From Spirochaeta sp. (lineage in GTDB: Bacteria; Spirochaetota; Spirochaetia; Spirochaetales_E; Spirochaetaceae_B), in NCBI GenBank assembly GCA_030590585.1, contig JAUUYD010000001.1, positions 1 through 42,325 of the forward strand: DNA of 42,325 bases. The letters are read 5' to 3'. Below the pieces are notes generated by a model that searched no databases, was not told where the DNA came from, and saw only the letters and a list, made by a program, of their open reading frames with translations. A program made the position numbers and the translations under genes. Below, in pieces: positions 8,695-18,774 of the stretch. Numbering within the stretch: the first letter of the stretch is position 1; every line of letters begins with the position of its first letter.

Positions 8695-11643
8695 ATGGAT
8701 ACCAACAAGCTCAAAGATGCTTTTGACAAACTGAAATACGGTGAAGATGCTTTTCATGAACTGATGCGCTGGCGTATTCGCAGAGTTATGCTGGTGCTGC
8801 CTCATTATGATGCCTGGATACTGGAACATGATGCCAAACTCTCAGACCAGATTGTCGGTGAGTATCATCAACTCAATCTGACAACAGTACCCCGTCTTAC
8901 AACAGTATCCGATTGTGATGAAGCCCTGAATCTGCTGGAGAAACAACCCTTCGATCTGATGATTATCGGAGTGAGAGTGGGGGAACTGTCCCCGGGTGAA
9001 CTGGCAAAAAAAGCTAAATCGCTTCAGAAAAATCTGGCTGTTCTGATGCTGCTTTCTTCCCGCAGCGATCTTGCCGCACTGGATGGCAGTTCTGCAGTTT
9101 CGGAAGCTGATATCGATGCCAGATTTCTATGGACCGGAGATTCCCGTCTGTTTCTGGCGATGATCAAGTATGTGGAAGATTTCAGAAATGCCCCGGATGA
9201 TACTGAATATGGACGGGTGGGAGTATTGCTCGTTGTCGAGGATTCGATCCCTTTTTACTCCTCTTATCTGCCGCTGCTTTACGGCGAAATAATGACACAG
9301 ACCCAGAGACTCATCGCTGAGGAAATGAACGACAGCGATAAATACTGGCGTATGAGAACACGTCCGAAGGTTCTTCTGGCCAGAACCTGGGAAGAGGCGC
9401 TTGCTCTGGGTGAAAGATACCGCGAAGCACTTATCGGTATTGTTTCAGATATCGCATTTTCCCGTGACGGCCGAATCGACGAACGGGCCGGTTTTTCTCT
9501 AATCGAACGATTCAAAGAGATAGATGTAAACGTACCGGTTTTATTTCAATCTTCCGATGAATCAATGAGGGCTGAAGCGGAGAGGCGCGGAGAAAGATTT
9601 CAGAGTAAACTCTCCGGCGACCTTCATCGGGGTATACGCCGGTATATTCTGGAAGAGTTGGGATTCGGGGATTTTATTTTCTGCAATCCTGATGGTAAAG
9701 AAATCAAACGAGTGGGTACCCTGAGGGAGTTTGAGCTTGCAATAGGATCTTTGCCGGTGGAATCCATTCTATACCATGCTGAACGTGATGATTATTCCAG
9801 GTGGATGGCTGCTCATGGTGAATATCAGGTTGCCAGGCGAATCAAACCTGTACGTCTGGATGATTTCCCGACTCCCGAATCCCATCGGGATTTTCTGGTC
9901 CGATCCTTTCGCGAGGTACGTGAAAAGCGTCATCGGGGCCGCCTGGTGGATTTTAATTTCGACGATCCAGGTGCCCCGGGCTCGGTAGCCCGCTATGGAA
10001 GCGGTTCACTTGGAGGTAAAGGCCGGGGGCTGGCATTTTTCAACGCCCTGCTTAATACCTCTCCATGGCAGGATTCTTTTTCTCCGCTTTCGGTTGAGAT
10101 TCCCCAGACTCTCATCATCGCTACTGGAGAATTCGACAGTTTCATTGATGAGGCCGGACTCCCTCCGGATTATCCGGTGGATGACATCGAACTCCGAAAA
10201 GCTTTTCTGAAAACAGATCTGCCTGAAAAGCTGATGAATGTATTGCGGGCATTCTCTGAATCCCGGCCGGGTCCGCTGGCTGTCCGCTCATCGGCATTGC
10301 TGGAGGATTCACAGTCGATTCCGTTTGCGGGGGTTTATGACACCTACATGATTCCTGAAATTCCTGATGAAAAAGAGCGGCTCAGCTTACTCTCCGACGG
10401 GGTCCGTCTGGTTTGGGCCAGCACTTATTCAAAGGAAGCTGCTGCTTACCGTAATTCTCTGGGTATAGGCAGGGAAGAAGAGAAGATGGCGGTTGTTATT
10501 CAGCTTGTCGCCGGATCCCGTCATAAGGATTATTGGTTTCCAAGACTCTCTGGAACGGCTCAGTCCCTCAATTACTATCCTGTGGGTCCAATGGACCGGG
10601 AGGATGGTGCTGCCAGAATCGCAGTGGGCCTGGGGCGTTCAGTAGTTGAAGGAGACAGGGGTTTTCTCTTCAGCCCCTCATACCCCACGATTCCCTGGGG
10701 TACCGAGGAAGACCGGTGGAGAGAGGGTCAGACTCATTTCTGGGCTTTAAAAACCGATACGGGTGGATCCGAACTGATTTCAGGAGAGAGCAGTACTCTG
10801 GAACAGCTGACGATACGTGATGCTGAAAAACTTGATGTGCTGCTGCATATGGCTTCAACCTGGGATTCAGCGGGTCACAGGCTGGTAGACGGGATTAACA
10901 ATCCCGGCCCGAGGGTTGTGGACTTCAAAGACATACTGGGTTATGACTGGCTGCCTCTGGCTCCCTTGCTGGAGCAGCTGCTTACAATTTCAAGGTCTGC
11001 CATGGGAATACCAGTGGAGTTGGAGTTTTCTCTGGACTGGAAGGGTGTTCTGCCCGGGGAGGCTGTCTTTTCACTGCTGCAGGTGAGGCCCCTTGTCTCT
11101 CAGGTAGGGCCTCTGGCTGCAGTTCCCGAGCGTCATTCCGATGAAGCTCTTCTGCTTCGATCCGGCAAGGCCCTGGGACATGGAGTTATAGAAGGGATTC
11201 ATGATGTCATCTGGGTAGATCCTGAACTGTATGCCCCCGGGAATACCGAATCGCTGCGGATTGAAGTCGCGAACCTGATGGATGAATTGGCACAGGATAA
11301 CCGTCATGCTGTTCTTATCGGCCCGGGGCGGTGGGGCAGCCGGGATCGTTTTCTGGGTATACCTGTCACCTGGGCCCAGGTGAGACAGGCCAAACTCATC
11401 GTGGAGGTTGCCCGGGGGCCCGGAGATCCCGAACCGTCCCAGGGTTCTCATTTTTTTCATAATCTGGTGGCTCTGGGAGTGGGGTATGCCCACATTTCTC
11501 CGGCTGAACCACATGATTTTGTTGATTGGGGCTACCTGCGAAAAAACAGCTCAGGAAGCGGATCAGTGAGACTGGCGCGATTTGAGAGTGGTATGGATAT
11601 CGTAATGGATGGTAAAAACGGTCTGACATGGCTTGTTAAATGA
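8695..11643 (+). CDS. Receiver-like/PEP-pyruvate-binding domain protein without a phosphohistidine domain
   Basis: 982 residues. The first 165 residues resemble a response-regulator receiver without an acceptor Asp (FDLMIIGVRVGE stands where the Asp is expected). A second receiver-like domain follows at about 175-330 (GVLLVVEDSIPF), with a candidate acceptor in GIVSDIAF near residue 251. From about 435 to 800 lies the ATP-grasp nucleotide-binding domain of PEP synthase and pyruvate phosphate dikinase (GSLGGKGRGLAFF, FAGVYDTYMIPEI, FSLLQVRPL). The last 180 residues hold GPGRWGSRD and SQGSHFFHNL. Neither the swivelling His domain nor the PEP-binding barrel is present, so it cannot perform the full PEP synthase reaction alone. 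A signalling or phosphotransfer role is inferred. No strong ribosome binding site precedes the ATG. Confidence 0.8.
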   Translation: MDTNKLKDAFDKLKYGEDAFHELMRWRIRRVMLVLPHYDAWILEHDAKLSDQIVGEYHQLNLTTVPRLTTVSDCDEALNLLEKQPFDLMIIGVRVGELSPGELAKKAKSLQKNLAVLMLLSSRSDLAALDGSSAVSEADIDARFLWTGDSRLFLAMIKYVEDFRNAPDDTEYGRVGVLLVVEDSIPFYSSYLPLLYGEIMTQTQRLIAEEMNDSDKYWRMRTRPKVLLARTWEEALALGERYREALIGIVSDIAFSRDGRIDERAGFSLIERFKEIDVNVPVLFQSSDESMRAEAERRGERFQSKLSGDLHRGIRRYILEELGFGDFIFCNPDGKEIKRVGTLREFELAIGSLPVESILYHAERDDYSRWMAAHGEYQVARRIKPVRLDDFPTPESHRDFLVRSFREVREKRHRGRLVDFNFDDPGAPGSVARYGSGSLGGKGRGLAFFNALLNTSPWQDSFSPLSVEIPQTLIIATGEFDSFIDEAGLPPDYPVDDIELRKAFLKTDLPEKLMNVLRAFSESRPGPLAVRSSALLEDSQSIPFAGVYDTYMIPEIPDEKERLSLLSDGVRLVWASTYSKEAAAYRNSLGIGREEEKMAVVIQLVAGSRHKDYWFPRLSGTAQSLNYYPVGPMDREDGAARIAVGLGRSVVEGDRGFLFSPSYPTIPWGTEEDRWREGQTHFWALKTDTGGSELISGESSTLEQLTIRDAEKLDVLLHMASTWDSAGHRLVDGINNPGPRVVDFKDILGYDWLPLAPLLEQLLTISRSAMGIPVELEFSLDWKGVLPGEAVFSLLQVRPLVSQVGPLAAVPERHSDEALLLRSGKALGHGVIEGIHDVIWVDPELYAPGNTESLRIEVANLMDELAQDNRHAVLIGPGRWGSRDRFLGIPVTWAQVRQAKLIVEVARGPGDPEPSQGSHFFHNLVALGVGYAHISPAEPHDFVDWGYLRKNSSGSGSVRLARFESGMDIVMDGKNGLTWLVK

Positions 11644-11683
11644 TGAATCTATCAAAAAACAACTAAATATATGATGAAATATG

Positions 11684-13095
<1,412 letters not shown>

Positions 13096-13142
13096 GGCGG
13101 AAGTACGCCTATGGCCCGGGAACTTTGCTGGTGAAATACTTT

Positions 13143-13179
13143 TGTGCCTTTGGCACAGTTGCTGTTACCGGCGTATACT
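13143..13179 (+). promoter_or_regulatory. Promoter of the Ser/Thr kinase gene with a palindrome over the -35
   Basis: TTGGCA at 13150-13155 and TATACT at 13174-13179 with an 18-nt spacer. A 6-bp inverted repeat, TGTGCC-TTT-GGCACA (13143-13157), covers the -35 box and could be an operator. The -10 ends 7 nt before the kinase ATG, so the message would begin at or next to that ATG. Confidence 0.5.
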
Positions 13180-13186
13180 GTTTCTG

Positions 13187-15154
13187 ATGCCGAAACTGCC
13201 TGGTTCTATTGGTAAATATAAAATTACAGACCGTCTCGGGCGGGGAGGGATGAGCATCCTGTACAAGGCTGAGCATCCCTCCCTGGGTACGCCGGTGGTT
13301 CTGAAAAAACTTACCCTCAAGGGAGATCCCGCCCATCGGGAAAGGTTCCGGAGGGAGGCAACCCTGATGATGAAACTGCGGCATGAGAATGTTGTCGGTG
13401 TATATGATCATTTTAAAGAGGGGGGCAGTCACTATCTGGTGATGGAGTTTGTGGATGGTCGTCCTCTATCCGAGCTGATGGCAAGAGAGGGAGCACTGCC
13501 CTGCAGGGAGGCTGCATGGCTTTCCGGGCGTATTGCCGCTGCTCTTGCTCATATTCATTCTGAAGGTATTGTTCATCGGGATCTGAAGCCCTCCAATGTG
13601 CTTCTCGGACGAGACGGTACGGTGAAGCTGGGTGACTTCGGGATTGCGTTCACCCCTGGAGGGGATGAGGATATCACTTCTGAAGGGACGGCTCTGGGAA
13701 CCCCTACATTCATGGCTCCCGAGCAGTTGGAAGATGCCCGAAAGGCGGATGAACGTTCTGATATCTGGTCGTTCGGGATTTGTTTCTTCGAGATGCTGAC
13801 CGGGCGGAAATTTGTCACTGGTCCGAGCCCTGCCGCAATTCGGGAGGCCCTGGCTGATGCTGTCAAGTCGATGTCATATCGCCTTCCGCCGAAGCTGCCG
13901 TTAGGTTTGCGTCGAATATTACGGAAAACCATCAGGATGAGGCCGGATTCCCGTTTGAAGGACGGTCAGGCTGCCATGAGGCTCCTGGGTGCTGCCCGGC
14001 AGTCCCGAAAGCCTCCTGAGGCTCTGCAGGCCCGGTTGGACAGCCTCCTTGCCTCAATGGAACCGGCATCGGAGCCTACGCCGGTTATTGATGACGGTAA
14101 AAAAAACGGCAGTCCTGTAAACCATAAATCACTCTTCAAGTTTTCCCTGAACAGCTCTCCGGCAGCGGCAGCTGTAAAGACGGTAAAAAAATCAGAAGAC
14201 GGCCGGTTCAAGTTAAAGATTACATCTCATCCCGTTGCGGCATCAATACTCCTGTTATTTTTTCTTTCTGTAGCGATTCTTTTTGCAGTCCCCGGTACAT
14301 GGAACAGGGTTTTTTTCAGAAACAGTCACGGGGTGCTCAGACTGAAGCTGGTGTTTCCACCCGATGCGCCGGAACACTGGCTGACTGGTGTTGAAGCGAG
14401 TATTTACAGGGAAGACGGTGATTCTCTGTCCGTTGTGACAACTCCTGTCCTGCGGCTCACGGCTGATGGTACTTCCATGACCAGCCGGAGAGTGTCTCTG
14501 CCTGCCGGAGCTTACCGTCTAAGCTGGAGTCTTGGTGACAGGGTTTCATGGCATTCCTTCAGGCTCTCTACTTTTAACGAGAGTAAGAAAAACGGTTCAG
14601 GTATGCTGATTCTGGAAGAACGTCTGGGTGCTCCGCCGGTTTTTTCACTGGAACTTGCCTGGGAGGCTTTTGATGCGGTGAATGGTGAAGATCTCAGCGG
14701 GAAAACCCGTTTGGATTGGGAACGCGTTGATAAACCCGGGGGGGAGCTGATGTCAGGCGGCCTGTACCGGATACGTTTTGATGCTTCAGCTTATCTGCCC
14801 TTTACTTTTACCGTTGCAGTCAGTCCCTGGAGACGGAATCTCAGCCTCAGCGCTTCCTTATGGCCTGAACCGGCACGTATAACCCTGCGTAACGATTCAG
14901 AAAGATCTTTGGTGCCCCGTCTGGATGGCTCGGGAAAATACCTTGATATGGATGGTTCTCCGGGGATGCGCCGGATCGGCCGGATCAAGCCGGGAAACTT
15001 CAGGATTCTCTTATTACCCCCTGGAGATTATGAACTAACCCCGGGTATGGGTAACAGTGTTGTGCAGAACCTGACCCTGGATTCCAAAGATGATGTCACT
15101 ATCCTCGTCGAATCCGGAGAGGACAGGCGGTTGTTGATGAGTGTTATTCCCTGA
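13187..15154 (+). CDS. Membrane-anchored eukaryotic-type Ser/Thr protein kinase
   Basis: 655 residues from ATG 13187. A longer frame from 13142 adds only an unlikely Cys/Trp-rich stretch lying inside the promoter. The kinase domain (about 10-275) has the glycine loop GRGGMS at 19-23, Lys40 (VVLKK), HRDLKPSN at 130-137, DFG at 150-152 and the APEQ activation-loop end. All catalytic residues are present. A proline-rich and basic linker leads to one transmembrane helix at about 348-368 (ASILLLFFLSVAILFAV). The roughly 285-residue C-terminus would lie outside the cytoplasmic membrane and looks beta-rich, with repeated PAGAYRLSW- and PPGDYELTPG-type segments like PEGA domains. There are no PASTA repeats. 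It overlaps dtd by 11 bp tail to tail. Confidence 0.9.
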   Translation: MPKLPGSIGKYKITDRLGRGGMSILYKAEHPSLGTPVVLKKLTLKGDPAHRERFRREATLMMKLRHENVVGVYDHFKEGGSHYLVMEFVDGRPLSELMAREGALPCREAAWLSGRIAAALAHIHSEGIVHRDLKPSNVLLGRDGTVKLGDFGIAFTPGGDEDITSEGTALGTPTFMAPEQLEDARKADERSDIWSFGICFFEMLTGRKFVTGPSPAAIREALADAVKSMSYRLPPKLPLGLRRILRKTIRMRPDSRLKDGQAAMRLLGAARQSRKPPEALQARLDSLLASMEPASEPTPVIDDGKKNGSPVNHKSLFKFSLNSSPAAAAVKTVKKSEDGRFKLKITSHPVAASILLLFFLSVAILFAVPGTWNRVFFRNSHGVLRLKLVFPPDAPEHWLTGVEASIYREDGDSLSVVTTPVLRLTADGTSMTSRRVSLPAGAYRLSWSLGDRVSWHSFRLSTFNESKKNGSGMLILEERLGAPPVFSLELAWEAFDAVNGEDLSGKTRLDWERVDKPGGELMSGGLYRIRFDASAYLPFTFTVAVSPWRRNLSLSASLWPEPARITLRNDSERSLVPRLDGSGKYLDMDGSPGMRRIGRIKPGNFRILLLPPGDYELTPGMGNSVVQNLTLDSKDDVTILVESGEDRRLLMSVIP

Positions 15155-15596
15155 TCTTACTGTCAATCAGGATTGTAAATGGACCTTCATTGACCAGCGA
15201 AACTTTCATTGATGCTCCGAACTCTCCGCTAAGAATATTTCCACTGAAACATGACTTGAGATCAGTTATGAACCCCTCATATAGCGGTACAGCCTGTTTC
15301 GGCGCTGCGGCAGGATCCAGGGACGGGCGATTGCCCTTTCGGGTACTGGCCATGAGCGTGAATTGACTCACAACCAGTATTTCTCCATTGATATCCGAAG
15401 TAGACAGGTTTACCCTTCCATCTTTATCTTCAAAAATACGTATGGAAGAGATCTTCCGGGCCAGCCATGCTGAATCTTCAAAACTGTCATCCCGGCTCAC
15501 ACCAAGCAGTACCATCAATCCCTGATTTATTGTTCGGGATTCCTTCCCGTTGATTTCTACTGAAGCGTTACTGACCCTTTGTATAACTGCTCTCAT
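15144..15596 (-). CDS. dtd: D-aminoacyl-tRNA deacylase
   Basis: 150 residues from ATG 15596; the preceding TTG would add one residue. The enzyme hydrolyses D-amino acids mischarged onto tRNA, a proofreading step in the cytoplasm. The N-terminus MRAVIQRVSNASVEI, the signature VVSQFTLMASTRKGNRPS and the C-terminal Gly-Pro motif are all there. That motif reads NEGPFT instead of the usual GPVT; the Gly and cis-Pro that shape the active site are kept. There is a modest insertion before it (SCFSGNILSGEFGASM). Its 3' end overlaps the kinase gene by 11 bp, and it diverges from the rRNA methyltransferase gene. Confidence 0.96.
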   Translation of the reverse strand: MRAVIQRVSNASVEINGKESRTINQGLMVLLGVSRDDSFEDSAWLARKISSIRIFEDKDGRVNLSTSDINGEILVVSQFTLMASTRKGNRPSLDPAAAPKQAVPLYEGFITDLKSCFSGNILSGEFGASMKVSLVNEGPFTILIDSKIRE

Positions 15597-15653
15597 CAAT
15601 TACACCCCGACTACGTATTCTAGTACCAGCATCATGAGTGTTATCATGTTTTT

Positions 15654-16385
15654 ATGAAAGTGTATCTGACTGGCGGAAATGGTGCGGGTGAAGCGATTAA
15701 AAGAGGCAGAGGTATTCTCTATATATCCAGAAAAACCGGGCGGGGGGCTGTGCTGGCCGAGCTGGCGGAGAATCATGGAGTAGCTGTACGCCGGGTTGGG
15801 GAAGATGCTATATCAAAACTCACCCGAAATGCCGACCATCGGGGTTTTGCTCTTGAAATTGAGGGAGAGCAGTCTGTCGGCAGGATTCGATCGTTGGATG
15901 ACCTTGGTTCCATTCAGGATGAAAATATCCTGGTGATGGTGCTGGATGGTATTACAGACCCCCGGAACCTGGGAGCGATACTCAGAGCAGCTGATCAGTT
16001 CGGCGCGTCAGCGCTTGTGGTACCGAAACGGCGGTCTGCCGGGAGTGATGCCGACACATTAAGCCGGTCTTCAGCCGGCGCGGTTGAATGGGTGCCTCTG
16101 CTGGAAGTCTCCAACCTGTCCCGCTCTCTGGCTGAATTGAAAGATATGGGCTACTGGATATGGGGAGCTGACATGGAAGGTGATAAAGCTCCCGATATCA
16201 ACCTCAAGGGCAAAACGGTTCTGGTAATGGGACGTGAGGGAGATGGTTTGCACCGATTGGTTAAGGATAACTGTGATGGTCTGATACGAATTCCTACCGG
16301 AGGAAGGCTGGATTCACTCAATGTCGCAACTGCTGCGGGAATCCTGATGTACGAAGCCCGGAGACAACAGAAATTCAAGTTCTGA
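15654..16385 (+). CDS. rlmB: SpoU-family RNA 2'-O-ribose methyltransferase, RlmB-like
   Basis: 243 residues, standard for RlmB/TrmH family proteins, which methylate a ribose in 23S rRNA using S-adenosylmethionine. A short N-terminal RNA-binding region is followed by the SPOUT knot motifs: motif 1 LDGITDPRNLGAILRAADQF, motif 2 VLVMGREGDGLHRLV, motif 3 IPTGGRLDSLNVATAAGILM. Start ATG 15654 gives the N-terminus MKVYLTGGNGAGEAIKRG, typical of RlmB. No Shine-Dalgarno site is visible, and a weak TATCAT ends 6 nt before the ATG. The exact target (G2251 or another) cannot be read from sequence, so the symbol is provisional. Confidence 0.88.
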   Translation: MKVYLTGGNGAGEAIKRGRGILYISRKTGRGAVLAELAENHGVAVRRVGEDAISKLTRNADHRGFALEIEGEQSVGRIRSLDDLGSIQDENILVMVLDGITDPRNLGAILRAADQFGASALVVPKRRSAGSDADTLSRSSAGAVEWVPLLEVSNLSRSLAELKDMGYWIWGADMEGDKAPDINLKGKTVLVMGREGDGLHRLVKDNCDGLIRIPTGGRLDSLNVATAAGILMYEARRQQKFKF

Positions 16386-16608
16386 AATTTCGACAGATAC
16401 TATTTATCTGAAAACGGCTTTCCGGCAGAAAATACTGTCATTTCCGGCATTAGCTCTTGAATGAACGATGATGAATATGATAAATCCTTTTTCTTCAAGG
16501 GTGATTCCAAAAATCAGGCATTGTTGGAATTGCCTGGGCTATTAGAATGCTTATTTTATTGTATAATAAGTAAATGATTGAAAAAACCAAGGACGGAATT
16601 AGCTGAAA

Positions 16609-17796
16609 ATGGCTGAAGAATTTTCCTATATTTTAACAACTCCTTATACACTTGCCAAATCCCGTACCGGGGGCATACTTTCCAGATTGTTATCCAGAGT
16701 GGATCTTGAGCTTATTGCCGCTCAGATTATTACACCGGACAAGAAGGCCGTGGAAGATTATGCTGATTCTCTAATCAGGCATGGCAACATAGATAAACCC
16801 GGCAGCGCGGAGCTTCTCCGGAATTATGTTATGGACCATATGCTCCCCGGTAAAAACCGGGCTCACCGGGTGGCTATTTTTTTGTTTCGCGGTGAAAATG
16901 CCGTAACACAGCTCATGGATCATGTCGGTGCCCTTTTCCCTGAAAACCGGAGTCTTGAATCCATTACCGGAGAAACCATTCGTGATACTTATGCCGACCT
17001 GGTTATCAGTCCTGACGGTGAGGTTAATTATTTTGAACCTGCTGTACTGACTCCTCATTCTCTTGCAGAAGCAGCAGATAATTTAAAGATATTTTCCAGA
17101 TACATGAAATCTGCGGATAACGTCGTTCACAATATGACTTATTCCGAGCCCGGCAGAATCCAAAAAACCCTCGTCATGCTCAAACCTGATAATTGGAGGG
17201 TACGTTCAACCCGCCCGGGCTCCATTATTGATATGCTCAGTAGAACCGGACTCCGAATTGTCGGTATGAAAGTATTTCAGATGTCTACTGCTGACGCCCT
17301 GGAGTTTTATGGAGAGGTGAAATCCGCTCTGGAGGAGAAGTTGGCACCATCAATTACAGAACGGGCGGCGAATTTTCTGGAGACAGAGTTCAACATGGTT
17401 CTTGATGAGAATATCCGGGCAGAACTGGTGAAATCTTTCGGGATGGGATTTGCCAACTATCAGTTCGGCAGTATCGTTGAGTTCATGTCCGGAAGGAGAC
17501 CCGAGAATGTGCCTTTTGAAGAACTGGATCGTCCCGGAACTGTCAAATCAATGATTCTCGTTTATGAAGGGGAGAACGCCATTGAAAAGATACGGGATGT
17601 CCTTGGACCCACTGATCCCAATCTGGCCCCTGGAGGCACCATTCGCAGGGACTTCGGCAGCGATATCATGGTTAATGCTGTTCATGCTTCAGATTCATCT
17701 GAGAGTGCCGAAAGAGAATGCCGGATAGTCCGTATTCACCAGAATGATTTCAGTCATTTTGTGGAACGTTATCTGGAAGACGGACTCAGCAGGTGA
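16609..17796 (+). CDS. Double nucleoside-diphosphate-kinase-domain protein with degenerate first half
   Basis: 395 residues, far longer than the usual 140-150 of NDK. The C-terminal half (about 185-395) has NDK features: VMLKPDNWR, YEGENAIEKIRDVLGPTDP, PGGTIRRDFGSD and the active-site motif NAVHASDSSESAE with the phosphohistidine at about residue 359. The N-terminal half is a diverged repeat (ILTTPYTLAKSRTGG, FLFRGENAVTQLMDHVGALF, ESITGETIRDTYADLVISPD) in which the His is absent. An extra segment splits the second domain before the GENA motif. TATAAT lies at 16562-16567, but its -35 is poor. ATG 16609 has only a distant GGACGG. It overlaps dusB by 28 bp tail to tail. Kinase activity is plausible but not assured. 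Confidence 0.8.
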   Translation: MAEEFSYILTTPYTLAKSRTGGILSRLLSRVDLELIAAQIITPDKKAVEDYADSLIRHGNIDKPGSAELLRNYVMDHMLPGKNRAHRVAIFLFRGENAVTQLMDHVGALFPENRSLESITGETIRDTYADLVISPDGEVNYFEPAVLTPHSLAEAADNLKIFSRYMKSADNVVHNMTYSEPGRIQKTLVMLKPDNWRVRSTRPGSIIDMLSRTGLRIVGMKVFQMSTADALEFYGEVKSALEEKLAPSITERAANFLETEFNMVLDENIRAELVKSFGMGFANYQFGSIVEFMSGRRPENVPFEELDRPGTVKSMILVYEGENAIEKIRDVLGPTDPNLAPGGTIRRDFGSDIMVNAVHASDSSESAERECRIVRIHQNDFSHFVERYLEDGLSR

Positions 17797-18755
17797 TTCA
17801 GCATCATCATCAATGTGTTGAAGTCCGATGCTCTCATCAATTCCTTTCTTACGCCTGCCGCTGAAGGCCAGCCCCTGATATAGGATGCCAGGTGTTTCTT
17901 CATTTCTCTTGCAGCTAAAATCTCTCCTTTTGCCTCCGCCGCGGCTTTCAGATGGTAAACTGCAGTTTTAAGGCGTTCCTCAGCTGTCGGATCCGCTTCC
18001 TGAATACCCTTTCTCAGCAGTGTAAGGGTCTGCCTGAATATCCATGGGTTCCCGACGGCTCCCCTGGCGATCATAACTGCCTGACAGCCGGTTTCTTCAA
18101 ACATTTCAAGAACCGCGGCCGGTGATTCAAGATCCCCGGAACCGATAACCGGTACCGGAAGTTCCCATACCAATTTTTTCAATGCCGACCAATCCGCTTT
18201 TCCACCGTAACCCTGCCGGCGTGTTCTGGGATGAAAGCATACTGCCGACGCTCCGGCCTCAACAGCAGCATGAGCGGCTTCATGCCAATTGATTTCCCCT
18301 TCGGTCCACCCGCTGCGGATTTTTACTGTTACAGGCAGGCCGGATTCTACAATTGCCTTGACGGCAAGGCTCAATTTTCCAATATCCCGTCCCAGAGCGG
18401 CACCGGCACTTTTTCGGGTGACTTTTGAGACAGGGCAGCCGGCATTGAGGTCCAGCAGGTCAGCTCCGAATTCAGCTGCAATAACTGCTGCACGGCCCAG
18501 AGATTGCGGTGAAGACCCGAATAGCTGTACGGCCAGATTATCCTCACCTTCACCCCGTTTCATCATAGAAAAAGTTCGCTTACTGTTTCTGATGAGAGCT
18601 TCAGACGAAAGCATTTCGGTAAACGCAAGTGAGGCACCTTCTTTCAGAGCGATGGAACGGGTTACAGAATCAGTGTACCCGGCCATAGGCGCGGCAAAAA
18701 TATTACCCTTGAGATGAAGGCTGCCAATTTCGACCGATTTATAATACATGGTCAT
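17769..18755 (-). CDS. dusB: tRNA-dihydrouridine synthase, DusB type
   Basis: 328 residues from ATG 18755. An upstream in-frame extension to 18860 would lie inside tatD and is rejected; ATG 18749 is also possible. This flavoenzyme reduces uridine to dihydrouridine in tRNA. The FMN-binding AAPMAGYTDS is at about 21-30, the catalytic Cys107 lies in LNAGCPVSKV, and KIRSGW, HPRTRRQGYGGKADW, GSGDL and MIARGAVGNPW follow in the family order. It sits 19 bp downstream of tatD in the same direction, like the dus-linked operons of many bacteria. Assignment to DusB rather than another Dus subfamily is by general resemblance. Confidence 0.95.
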   Translation of the reverse strand: MTMYYKSVEIGSLHLKGNIFAAPMAGYTDSVTRSIALKEGASLAFTEMLSSEALIRNSKRTFSMMKRGEGEDNLAVQLFGSSPQSLGRAAVIAAEFGADLLDLNAGCPVSKVTRKSAGAALGRDIGKLSLAVKAIVESGLPVTVKIRSGWTEGEINWHEAAHAAVEAGASAVCFHPRTRRQGYGGKADWSALKKLVWELPVPVIGSGDLESPAAVLEMFEETGCQAVMIARGAVGNPWIFRQTLTLLRKGIQEADPTAEERLKTAVYHLKAAAEAKGEILAAREMKKHLASYIRGWPSAAGVRKELMRASDFNTLMMMLNHLLSPSSR

Positions 18756-18774
18756 TTCATCGTCTAATATGCTT

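Noticed and set aside
13096..13119. GC-rich hairpin just after the gdhA stop
   Set aside because: Only 4-bp stems and no run of T, so a terminator is not supported.
16461..16577. 38-codon frame starting MNDDEYDKS in the gap before the NDK gene
   Set aside because: It has no ribosome binding site, it contains the TATAAT likely to serve the next gene, and its C-terminus looks random.
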